Source: Clostridia bacterium
GTDB taxonomy: Bacteria > Bacillota > Clostridia > Oscillospirales > CAG-272
DNA length: 20,265 bases
Assembly: GCA_017452565.1 (NCBI GenBank)
Contig: JAFTMF010000146.1
Coordinates: 1 to 20,265, forward strand
Direction: 5' to 3'
Every line of letters begins with the position of its first letter. Position 1 is the stretch's first letter. The notes below the pieces were generated by a model that did no database searches, was not told the origin of the DNA, and worked only from the letters and a program-made list of their open reading frames with translations. The position numbers and the translations under genes were made by a program. Below, piece by piece: positions 14,133 through 20,265 of this stretch.

Positions 14133-15369
14133 ACGTAACCATCAAGATTGCTGGGATATTGTCCTCCGGCCCGATGGGTTGGACAGCCGTTTGCAAGGCC
14201 TTGGAAACAAGATTCTTGCTTCCGAAGAGCTGATTGATGCCACGGTCGAAGGCGTTCCCTTTCGGCAAGGTGTGAGTTGGGATGCCTCTGTGCACGTTCG
14301 CCGCATCGGACGGGCTGTACTGGCGTACGTTGCAAGCGTCGTATTGTTGCTGAGCGGCGTATGGTTCGTCTCCCATTTCCTGAGTGACACCGAACCGCCT
14401 GCAAGCAGTTTCACCGAGAATTCCGATCCCCCCGAAGTGAGCACCGTCGATCCGGAAGATCCCGAAACGCCCTCGCAGGAGAAGCCTGCCACCGAAGGGC
14501 TGGAATTCCAGCGGTGTCCGGACGGATATATGTGGGTAGGATTGGGCAGCTGTCCCTACGTGGACATTGTGATTCCCTCCACTTATAACGATTTGCCGGT
14601 GGTTGCCATCGGACTGGATAATCTGGAGCCCAGATGGAAGATTCAAACCCTTACCATTCCTGCAAGCGTGGTGAATATCGAGAGAGACACCCTGTCCGAT
14701 TGTCGCAATTTGAGGGAAATCACCGTAGAAGCAGGGAATCCCGTCTACCACAGCCAAGGCAACTGCCTGATTGAGACCGCCACCGGCGTGCTGGTGGTGG
14801 GATGCAACAACAGCGTGATCCCCGATGACGGTAGCGTTACCGAGATCGGCAGAACTGCCTTTTACCATTGCGAAGGTCTTACCGAAATCACTATTCCCGA
14901 GGGCGTGACCACCATTGGTGCCTTTGCGTTTGACGGATGCAGCAATCTTGCCACCGTAAAGTTGCCAAGCAGCTTGCGCACCATTGAGCAATACGCCTTC
15001 TCGGGAAATCTGGCTCTGACGAATCCGGAGATTCCGGACGGCGTCACCAGAATCTGTATGTATGCTTTTTCTTCCTGTGAGTCTATCACGGAATTGCAAC
15101 TTCCCGCCAATCTGCAAGTGATCGAAGATCACGCATTCGTGGGCTGTTCCTTTACCGAAATCACCATTCCTGCCAGTGTGAGAGAGATCGGTAAATGGGT
15201 ATTCTGGGCTTGCGAGGAATTGGAACAGGTGCATTTTACTAACACCGATGGCTGGTCATTGAAATACAATTCCGAGGTGGTGGTAGAGAGAATAGACGTG
15301 TCCTCTCCTACCAAGGCCGTGGAGTATCTTACCGATACTTACGATGACCATACTTGGCACAGAAACTGA
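14125..15369 (+). CDS. Single-pass membrane protein with extracellular BspA-like LRRs, partner of ECF sigma factor
   Basis: 414 aa from ATG 14125, preceded by GAAAGGAGAGGG within the sigma gene and overlapping its stop by 8 bp. Seen: about 60 cytoplasmic residues, a transmembrane helix (61-86), an acidic Pro/Glu/Thr spacer (90-122), then extracellular LRR_5/BspA-type repeats (about 125-375) with regular phrases such as LTEITIPEGVTTIGAFAFDG and ITELQLPANLQVIEDHAF. A polar tail follows. The topology (cytoplasmic head, one helix, outside sensor) and overlap with a sigma gene suggest an anti-sigma or signalling partner, with the LRRs as ligand or contact sensor; that is inference. Its N-terminus does not share the LLGxLSPDLLA motif of the proteins at the left of the window, so the two modules differ in the sigma-facing part. 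Confidence 0.88.
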   Translation: MFKRNHQDCWDIVLRPDGLDSRLQGLGNKILASEELIDATVEGVPFRQGVSWDASVHVRRIGRAVLAYVASVVLLLSGVWFVSHFLSDTEPPASSFTENSDPPEVSTVDPEDPETPSQEKPATEGLEFQRCPDGYMWVGLGSCPYVDIVIPSTYNDLPVVAIGLDNLEPRWKIQTLTIPASVVNIERDTLSDCRNLREITVEAGNPVYHSQGNCLIETATGVLVVGCNNSVIPDDGSVTEIGRTAFYHCEGLTEITIPEGVTTIGAFAFDGCSNLATVKLPSSLRTIEQYAFSGNLALTNPEIPDGVTRICMYAFSSCESITELQLPANLQVIEDHAFVGCSFTEITIPASVREIGKWVFWACEELEQVHFTNTDGWSLKYNSEVVVERIDVSSPTKAVEYLTDTYDDHTWHRN

Positions 15370-15397
15370 TCCACCAATCTCCGGGGAGAAAAAGCGG

Positions 15398-15421
15398 GGG
15401 ACGGCAATTGTTTGCCGTCCC
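15398..15421. terminator. Bidirectional terminator between convergent genes
   Basis: GGGACGGCAA (15398-15407) and TTGCCGTCCC (15412-15421) form a 10-bp stem with a 4-nt loop. T-rich sequence follows on the plus strand (15426 onward) and a T-run follows on the minus strand, so it can serve both the LRR gene and the flavin reductase gene. Confidence 0.82.
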
Positions 15422-15449
15422 TTCCTTATTTTTTCATTTCTTCATTTCT

Positions 15450-16034
15450 TCATTTTTTCGGTTTGTGCTTTTTCTTTTTCTTTTCCACGGAATAGCCGAA
15501 TTTGCCCAGCTTTTTGCCCAGCGCATAGTATTCGCCGTGGCAGTAGGCGGCAAGTCCCGCCTTTTCCAGCGCCAGTCTGCCGTTATTATCCAGCAGCTCC
15601 TCGTTCACCCGCACGCCCACGATGTCGGCAAGGAACATATCGTGAGAGCCCAGCTCAATAATATCGGTGACCTTGCACTCGATGGAGAGGGGAGACTCGG
15701 CAATGGCAGGGCCGGGGACCTTTTCTGACTCTTCGGGGGTGAGATGGCAGACCTCGAACTTGTTCACGTCACGCCCCGAGCGCACGCCGCAGAAATCGGT
15801 GGCACGCACCAGATTTTCGGTGGTGAGATTGATGACAAAACAGCCGCTGTCTTTGATCAGACCGTAGGAATGACGGCTTTTCCGCAGGGAAATATAGGTT
15901 TTGGGAGGCTGGGTGCAGGTGATCCCCGTCCACGCCACCGTGACGATATTGGGGGCCTCCATACTGCCGCAGGAAACCATCACTGCGGGGACGGGCGCCA
16001 GCAGTGCGCCGCCTTTCCAAGAAATCTTGCTCAT
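15450..16034 (-). CDS. Flavin reductase family protein
   Basis: 194 aa from ATG 16034, with GAAGGAG upstream on the minus strand. It matches the flavin reductase-like (FMN-binding split barrel, PF01613) pattern: PVPAVMVSCG near the start, NIVTVAWTGITCTQPPKTYI, SLRKSRHSYGLIKDSGCFVI, NLTTENL, and AIAESPLSIECKVTDIIELG with HDMFLADIVGVRVNE. Such proteins bind FMN and either reduce flavin with NAD(P)H or carry electrons as flavoredoxin-like proteins. The C-terminus ends with a strongly basic tail (KKKKKHKPKK). The gene is divergent from a small flavodoxin-like protein, consistent with a redox pair, though they could be unrelated. The exact substrate is unknown. Confidence 0.88.
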   Translation of the reverse strand: MSKISWKGGALLAPVPAVMVSCGSMEAPNIVTVAWTGITCTQPPKTYISLRKSRHSYGLIKDSGCFVINLTTENLVRATDFCGVRSGRDVNKFEVCHLTPEESEKVPGPAIAESPLSIECKVTDIIELGSHDMFLADIVGVRVNEELLDNNGRLALEKAGLAAYCHGEYYALGKKLGKFGYSVEKKKKKHKPKK

Positions 16035-16092
16035 TCGATCTTGCTCCTTCGGGGGGACGGCGGCAGATGGCCGCCTTTTTCTTCTTCAGTTT

Positions 16093-16121
16093 AGCATACC
16101 ACACTCGGGGGCGAAAATCAA
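16093..16121 (-). promoter_or_regulatory. Promoter of the flavin reductase gene
   Basis: Minus-strand TTGATT (16121-16116) and TATGCT (16098-16093) with a 17-bp spacer. The leader then contains a GGCGGC/GCCGCC hairpin (16059-16075) next to the ribosome site. Confidence 0.6.
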
Positions 16122-16213
16122 TAGTACAATTTGCACGAAAATCAAAGGGATTTTTGTGAAAAACGGGGAAAAACAGATTTTTTGCAAAAGCGGATGAAAA
16201 GTTCATAATTCTA

Positions 16214-16222
16214 TGCTATAAT
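16214..16222 (+). promoter_or_regulatory. Extended -10 promoter of the flavodoxin-like gene
   Basis: TGCTATAAT is an extended -10 (TGN plus TATAAT 16217-16222). No good -35 lies 17 bp upstream (ATGAAA), as is usual for this promoter class. The leader of about 65 nt ends in CGGAGG before ATG 16297. Confidence 0.65.
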
Positions 16223-16296
16223 AGACATACGAACTGGCTTTTATCATCAACATTTTGGGGATGTACGCCAAATTTTATCCGTACCCGGAGGTTTTT

Positions 16297-16710
16297 ATGG
16301 CAATCAAAATGCGTGTTCTGCATCTGACCAATAAGGGAAAGATTCGCGCAATGGCTGAGAGAATCAGCGACGAAAACGAAATCAAGGTGGATACCATTCC
16401 TCCTGCATACAACGTAGAAAAGGTGCGCCTTCTGGTGGTTGCCATCAGCCTTGGCTCCTCTCTCTCCGAGCCCGCCCGCCGCTTCTTTGCAGGTCTGGAT
16501 CCCAGCCGTGCGGCGAACGTAGCGCTGATCGTGGACGGTACTCCCGAAAACGCCGCTAATCTGGTGGAAATCATCAAGGAAGCCGGCGCAAACGTAATCG
16601 ACGATATCCTCTACGTCAAGGGCGGTCTGCCCTTCCTCTCCAAGGCAAGCGCAGCCGATCTGGATGCCGCTTCCCAGTGGAGTAAGAAGATCATCGCTTC
16701 CATTACCTGA
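16297..16710 (+). CDS. Small flavodoxin-like protein of unknown function
   Basis: 137 aa from ATG 16297 with CGGAGG 5 bp upstream. The in-frame TTG at 16255 has no ribosome site and is rejected. The order of elements suggests a flavodoxin-like alpha/beta fold: first strand and loop MRVLHLTNKGKIRAMAERIS (in the position of the phosphate-binding loop), VRLLVVAISLGSS, RAANVALIVDG, then a helix and ANVIDDILYVKGG. The classical T/S-x-T-G-x-T loop is not intact (LTNKGKIR), so FMN binding is uncertain. It stands alone between its own promoter and terminator, divergent from a flavin reductase-family gene. A redox role is possible; the protein may equally be a fold relative without a cofactor. Confidence 0.7.
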   Translation: MAIKMRVLHLTNKGKIRAMAERISDENEIKVDTIPPAYNVEKVRLLVVAISLGSSLSEPARRFFAGLDPSRAANVALIVDGTPENAANLVEIIKEAGANVIDDILYVKGGLPFLSKASAADLDAASQWSKKIIASIT

Positions 16711-16736
16711 TCTTCCCGAACCTTTCCATAGGCTAA

Positions 16737-16762
16737 AAAACGCCGCAGTCCTGCGGCGTTTT
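16737..16762 (+). terminator. Intrinsic terminator
   Basis: AAAACGCCGCAG (16737-16748) and CTGCGGCGTTTT (16751-16762) pair perfectly around a 2-nt centre, with A and T flanks allowing function in both directions. Confidence 0.88.
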
Positions 16763-16823
16763 CGCCGTGGGAAAAATAATTTGAATTTTACGATTTTTAT
16801 TCTATATTCTATTTGGAGAATCT

Positions 16824-17996
16824 ATGAATACCCGATCCGATATCACTCTTCGGCTGACCGTCTTGCTTTGCGTGGTCGGTTTGCTCATCGTCCTATGTGG
16901 CGGTCTGCTAATCTTGGCGGATGAGCTTGCCCCCGACGCTCCTGTAGCAGAAAGCAGCACGTCAGCCTCCGACGGTGCGCCCGTTGAAGTTGAAATAGAA
17001 GGCGAGACTACCGTAGCACCGCCGGCAGCGGAGGATCCCTCCCCCGAAGGCGGAGAGCAGTCCTCTGCACCTGCCCCTGATCCGGTTGATCCTCCGGAGG
17101 TCGATCCGATTGTGCCCGATGTGCCTGCCGCTTCCGATGCACCGGCTACCCCCGATCTGCCTGCGGAAAGCGAAACGCCCACCGTCAGCGAATCTCCCAC
17201 CGATCCGGAGAATCCTGCGGTCAGCGACGATCCCACTCCCGAGATCTCTCAGCCCGCCACCGAGGAACCCACTCCGCCTGTCACCGATGAACCGATTACT
17301 ACCGAGCCGACTACCGGTGAGGGAACGCCCTCGATTCCCGCGACCACTGAGACGCCTCCTGCAACCAATGAGCCCACCACGTCCGAACCGGTGACCGGCG
17401 AGCCCTCTACCTCCGAGCCTGTGACGACGGAACCTGCTACCACAGAGCCGTCTGCGCCTGCTACCACCGAACCTTCCACGTCTGAGCCAACCACTACCGA
17501 GCCGGTGACCACAGAGCCGATCTATCCTCCCTATACCGGCAAGCCCGCCACTACGGAGACAACTACAACGGCGGTAACCACTACCAAAGCGCCGGTGACT
17601 ACCACCACCGCGCGTCCCAATTATACCACCGATCCCGTAACCAAAACGGGAGCGCTGACCTCGGTTCCTCCCTCGCCTATGTCCACCGATCCGGTGACCC
17701 AAAAGCCCGGCGAGAGCGGTACCCCCGATGATCAGCCTGCTACCCCTACCGTCACCACTACCCTTGCCACCCCTACCGACCCCGATGATCCCACAGAGAC
17801 ACCCGATGATGAAAATGAGGGAGAGAGCGGGAACGAGGGAGGAGATGACGAGTCGAAGGAAGAAAAGCCCGGCGTAGTGCAGGTGGATGAAGAAGCCCGC
17901 CGCGCAGGTCTGACTCGACTCGCAACCATCTTCTCGGTGGCATTTATCGTAGCCCTTGCCGCTATGATGCTGGCAAAATTTGTGAAGATGCCCTAA
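16824..17996 (+). CDS. Thr/Pro/Glu-rich stalk protein with a membrane helix at each end
   Basis: 390 aa from ATG 16824 with TTGGAGAA upstream. Residues about 9-32 form an N-terminal signal anchor and 365-386 a second membrane helix followed by KFVKMP. Everything between (about 33-362) is low complexity: acidic, rich in Pro, Thr, Ser and Glu, with many imperfect repeats of TTEP, TSEP and PATTEP, a pure Thr stretch around residues 240-265, then an acidic segment with DDENEGESGNEGGDDE. This resembles mucin-like spacers, likely extended and possibly O-glycosylated. No folded domain is visible. If both helices insert, the long segment is a loop outside the cell with both ends inside. The BTAD regulator gene follows after 29 bp in the same direction, so the two are probably co-transcribed. 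No function can be assigned. Confidence 0.82.
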   Translation: MNTRSDITLRLTVLLCVVGLLIVLCGGLLILADELAPDAPVAESSTSASDGAPVEVEIEGETTVAPPAAEDPSPEGGEQSSAPAPDPVDPPEVDPIVPDVPAASDAPATPDLPAESETPTVSESPTDPENPAVSDDPTPEISQPATEEPTPPVTDEPITTEPTTGEGTPSIPATTETPPATNEPTTSEPVTGEPSTSEPVTTEPATTEPSAPATTEPSTSEPTTTEPVTTEPIYPPYTGKPATTETTTTAVTTTKAPVTTTTARPNYTTDPVTKTGALTSVPPSPMSTDPVTQKPGESGTPDDQPATPTVTTTLATPTDPDDPTETPDDENEGESGNEGGDDESKEEKPGVVQVDEEARRAGLTRLATIFSVAFIVALAAMMLAKFVKMP

Positions 17997-18025
17997 GAAA
18001 GCACGTAACGAAGGAGTAAACTGCT

Positions 18026-19225
18026 ATGACCGGTGAAATACAACCGATCCACATCCATTTTTTTGGAACGTTTTCCATTCAATACGGCAATCAAACTATT
18101 TCCGAAAGCGATAACCGCTCCAAAAAGCTGTGGAAATTGCTTCAATACATCGCCCAAAACCGTGACCGCAGAATCCCTCAGGAGGAGTTGCTCCAGCTGC
18201 TGTGGTCGGAGAACGTCATGGGCGAAAATCCCATTTCTTCTTTGAAAACGCTGCTCCACCGTGTGCGCAACACCTTGGATAAGCTGAATTTCGAGCACAG
18301 CCGTCAGCTGATTCTGCAAAATGCAGGAACCTACTACTGGAATCCCGATATCCCTGCGGTGATCGACACCGACGAGTTCCTGCGGGAAGCCGATCTGGCC
18401 GATCAGATTGACCAGCCGGAGGAAAAGCTCAACGCCGCACTTCGTGCCATGGCGCTGTACAGAGGCTATTTCCTGGGCGGTCAGTACAAGGGCGAGGCTT
18501 GGGCAGATGCTCCCGGCAGCCGCTACGAAGCGCTTTATCTGGAATGCTATAATACCGCCATTCAGATTCTGGCAGGCGAGGCACGCTATGACGAGATCGT
18601 GTTCCTCTCCCGTCACGCCATTGATATTGCCCCCGATGAGGAGCTATATTATTACAATCTGATCAGCGCCCTGATTGAAAAGGGATCCGGGGATGATGCT
18701 CTTGCCGTGTACGAGGAAGTGCTGGATCTCTTCTATCATACCTATCGCAAAACGCCCTCGGAACGCCTGCGCTCCCTTTATCGAGGCATCGTGCGCTCCG
18801 GCAACAGCGTGGAGATGGATATTGCGCTGGTGCGGGAGAAGCTGGAGGAGAACCGTCCTACCACCGCCATCCGCTGTGAGTACGACACCTTCAAGCTGAT
18901 TTATGAGCAAAAGTGCCACTATGCAGATACGGCAGAGGTGCCCAGCTATCTGATTCTGTTTACCGTCACCTCCAACGATCGGGAGTCCCCCGCCCCTGCC
19001 GAGCGCCATTTGGACCGCGCCCTCTCCCAGTTGGAGCGGCTTCTGACGCTGAACCTTGCCGACGGAGACGTGTTTACCCGATACAGCCTTACGCAAATCC
19101 TTGCCCTTGCTGCTCTGCCGGGGGAAGAGGCGCTCCATCAGCTGCTGAAAAAGTTCCAGCAAACCTTCAAATACAATAATCTCTCCTGCCCCGTGGAGCT
19201 GACTTACAAAGCCGATCGGGTGTGA
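18026..19225 (+). CDS. BTAD/SARP-type transcriptional regulator with degenerate cyclase-like C-terminal domain
   Basis: 399 aa from ATG 18026 with AAGGAG 10 bp upstream. Residues about 7-105 form an OmpR-like winged helix (IHFFGTFSIQYGNQTI, then RRIPQEELLQLLW and NPISSLKTLLHRVRNTL). Residues about 110-260 form the all-helical BTAD/TPR-like bacterial transcriptional activator domain (EEKLNAALRAMALYRGYFLG, ECYNTAIQILAGEARYDEIV). The remaining 140 residues, with AIRCEYDTFKLIYEQK and LADGDVFTRYSLTQILALAA, look like the GGDEF/cyclase-related domain found at the end of many clostridial BTAD regulators. The GGDEF-type catalytic signature is absent, so it is probably a sensor or dimerisation part. 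It likely activates its own unit or genes elsewhere. It sits directly behind the gene for a membrane-spanning stalk protein. Confidence 0.88.
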   Translation: MTGEIQPIHIHFFGTFSIQYGNQTISESDNRSKKLWKLLQYIAQNRDRRIPQEELLQLLWSENVMGENPISSLKTLLHRVRNTLDKLNFEHSRQLILQNAGTYYWNPDIPAVIDTDEFLREADLADQIDQPEEKLNAALRAMALYRGYFLGGQYKGEAWADAPGSRYEALYLECYNTAIQILAGEARYDEIVFLSRHAIDIAPDEELYYYNLISALIEKGSGDDALAVYEEVLDLFYHTYRKTPSERLRSLYRGIVRSGNSVEMDIALVREKLEENRPTTAIRCEYDTFKLIYEQKCHYADTAEVPSYLILFTVTSNDRESPAPAERHLDRALSQLERLLTLNLADGDVFTRYSLTQILALAALPGEEALHQLLKKFQQTFKYNNLSCPVELTYKADRV

Positions 19226-19233
19226 GGGAGGAC

Positions 19234-19333
19234 GCAGGGGCTTTGCCCCTGACCCCACCAAAGGAACTTTTTGAAAAAAGTTCCTTTGGAAACCTCCAAA
19301 ACTTTCAAAAAGCCCCGCAAATACTTGCGGGGC
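19234..19333 (+). repeat. 3'-end hairpin element, copy C
   Basis: Begins 9 bp after the stop of the BTAD gene, same sense. GC hairpin CAGGGGC-TTT-GCCCCTG (19235-19251), the block ACCCCA, long hairpin with 15-bp perfect arms CCAAAGGAACTTTTT (19258-19272) and its complement (19275-19289), block CCTCCAAAACTTT (from 19293), then hairpin GCCCCGCAA (19312-19320) with TTGCGGGGC (19325-19333). The T-run of the third hairpin is on the minus strand, so it may end transcripts arriving from the opposite gene. Confidence 0.78.
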
Positions 19334-19401
19334 ATAGTTATCACAATTGCTCCGAATATTGGATTGTTGTTATCCTTCATTCGGAGCGGTTTGCTATTTG
19401 T

Positions 19402-19502
19402 GCCCGACGAGTATTCGTCGGGCTTAATAAAAGTTCTTGGAGGTGACGGAACCTTCTTTTAAGAAGGTTCCGTCTGGGGTTCCAAGGGGCAACGCCCCTT
19501 GG
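19402..19502 (-). repeat. 3'-end hairpin element, copy D
   Basis: Starts at the base next to the stop of the SufB/SufD-family gene and is read in the sense of that gene. GC hairpin CCAAGGGGC-GTT-GCCCCTTGG (19502-19482), the block AACCCCA, long hairpin with 14-bp perfect arms (19445-19458 with 19461-19474), CACCTCCAAGAACTTTT, then hairpin 19402-19410 with 19415-19423. It is the inverted partner of copy C across about 70 bp of unremarkable sequence (19334-19401). Confidence 0.78.
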
Positions 19503-20265
19503 CTACTTCAAAAATCCGTTGATGATTTGCTCTTCGGCTTCCTGTTCGGTGAGGCCCAGGGTCATCAGCTTCATCAGCTGTTCGCCTGCGATCTTACCGA
19601 TGGCCGCCTCGTGAATGAGGGCGGCGTCCACGTGGGAAGCGGAGATCTCGGGGATAGCGGAGATCACGGCGTTATCCATCAGAATAGCATCGCACTCGGT
19701 GTGACCGGAGCAGCGGTTGTTGCCGTGGATCTTGGAGAGGAAGATCTGACGGCTGTCGTCCTTGGCAACGGCACGGGAAACTACGTGGGTACCCGATCCT
19801 TCGCCGTTGAGGGCAACCTCAAAGGTGGTCTTGGCAAACTGCTTGCCGTGGGTCATCAGCTTCTCGTGGATCACCAGCGTAGCGTGATCGGCAAGCTCCG
19901 CTTTGGTAATGCGGTCGGTGGAGTCAACGCCCTTGATCTGAGCGGTCTCCATCTCCATATAGGAGTCCTCGGCCATATAGACCTCGGTGGTGGGGTTCAT
20001 CACCCGCTCGCCGTTGCCGTCGCCCGAGCCGTAGTGCTTCTCTACGTACTTGACCTTCGCGCCCTTGCCTACGTAGAAGGCGTGGATGCCGCTGTGCTCC
20101 GACTTTTCGCTGCCGCTGTTGTGGATGCCGCAACCGGCAACGATAGTGACGTCAGCCCCCTCGCCGATGTGGAAATCGTTGTACACCAACTCGGTGATGC
20201 CTGCTTGAGAGAGAATGACGGGGATGTGCACGCTCTCCTTCTTGGTACCTGCCTTGATGTAGATG
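19503..20265 (-). CDS. SufB/SufD-family Fe-S cluster assembly scaffold (5' end outside window)
   Basis: The frame is open to base 20265: codons upstream of 20231 read IYIKAGTKKESVHIPV, so the GTG at 20231 is an internal Val and not a start. The visible 254 residues show the right-handed beta-helix core of SufB/SufD (IGEGADVTIVAGCGIHNSGS, HAFYVGKGAKVKYVEKHYGS, RQIFLSKIHGNNRCSGHTEC) and the conserved C-terminus (ISAIPEISASHVDAALIHEA, AIGKIAGEQL, GLTEQEAEEQIINGFLK). Such proteins build and transfer Fe-S clusters in the cytoplasm with the ATPase SufC, whose gene would be expected upstream, beyond the right edge. Clostridia often carry shortened SufB/SufD forms; which one this is cannot be settled without the N-terminus. 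Confidence 0.92.
   Translation of the reverse strand, partial: IYIKAGTKKESVHIPVILSQAGITELVYNDFHIGEGADVTIVAGCGIHNSGSEKSEHSGIHAFYVGKGAKVKYVEKHYGSGDGNGERVMNPTTEVYMAEDSYMEMETAQIKGVDSTDRITKAELADHATLVIHEKLMTHGKQFAKTTFEVALNGEGSGTHVVSRAVAKDDSRQIFLSKIHGNNRCSGHTECDAILMDNAVISAIPEISASHVDAALIHEAAIGKIAGEQLMKLMTLGLTEQEAEEQIINGFLK

Noticed and set aside
16781..16808. TTGAAT-16 bp-TATATT as a promoter for the stalk protein gene
   Set aside because: Transcription would start at about 16815, inside or after the ribosome site, leaving a leader too short to use it. The hexamers lie in AT-rich sequence and are probably chance.
17281..17640. Repetitive TTEP/TSEP-coding region as a tandem repeat or CRISPR-like array
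   Set aside because: The repeats are imperfect, in frame and of irregular length, fitting a low-complexity protein stalk; there are no regular spacers.
16962..17702. Gly/Arg-rich minus-strand frame opposite the stalk protein
   Set aside because: It is the complement of Thr/Pro/Ser repeat codons, which give Gly/Arg/Ser-rich frames; no ribosome site or domain.
20229..20231. GTG at 20231 as start of the SufB/SufD-family gene
   Set aside because: The frame continues upstream to the window edge with family-like sequence and no ribosome site precedes the GTG.

Overview
The window looks like chromosomal DNA of an uncultured gut-type clostridium (Clostridia, probably Oscillospiraceae/Ruminococcaceae). 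This rests on strong AGGAGG-type ribosome sites, consensus TTGACA/TATAAT promoters, BspA-like leucine-rich repeat surface proteins, a BTAD-type regulator with the clostridial C-terminal domain, Thr/Pro-rich 'TTEP' stalks and a SufB/SufD-type Fe-S scaffold. The taxonomic call is an inference from gene style, not from a marker gene. No tRNA, rRNA, CRISPR array, transposase or phage gene was recognised.

Left part (1-4181, minus strand): one operon, read right to left. It runs from a consensus promoter and a possible 20-residue leader peptide to a 638-aa single-pass membrane protein, an ECF sigma factor and a second membrane protein, which starts on an ATGA overlap and leaves the window at base 1 inside a BspA-like LRR region. 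The two membrane proteins are paralogues. They share a cytoplasmic N-terminus, a transmembrane helix and an extracellular domain marked by the motif RPDLIWAN, present in three copies across the two proteins. A second, shorter version of the same idea (ECF sigma plus overlapping membrane LRR protein) lies at 13620-15369 on the plus strand.

Middle (4244-7256, plus): a three-gene ABC importer of the TrpXYZ-like class (lipoprotein, permease, ATPase), with a terminator-like hairpin after the lipoprotein gene. Then (7271-12702) comes a carbohydrate locus: a secreted, anchored protein with two CBM-like domains and a GH97 lipoprotein (probably an alpha-galactosidase) on the minus strand, with a divergent AraC-family regulator. 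A small two-helix membrane protein of unknown role follows at 12822.

Right part: a flavin-reductase-family protein (minus) divergent from a small flavodoxin-like protein, a 390-aa Thr/Pro/Glu-rich protein with a membrane helix at each end, a BTAD regulator just behind it, and the 3' part of a SufB/SufD-family gene entering from the right edge.

The least expected structure is non-coding. Four related elements of about 100 bp (near 7162, 8665, 19234 and 19402) each sit just after a gene's stop codon, in the same sense as that gene. Each has a GC hairpin, a long second hairpin and a third hairpin. The long-hairpin arms differ in sequence between copies but remain self-complementary, which suggests selection on RNA or DNA structure.
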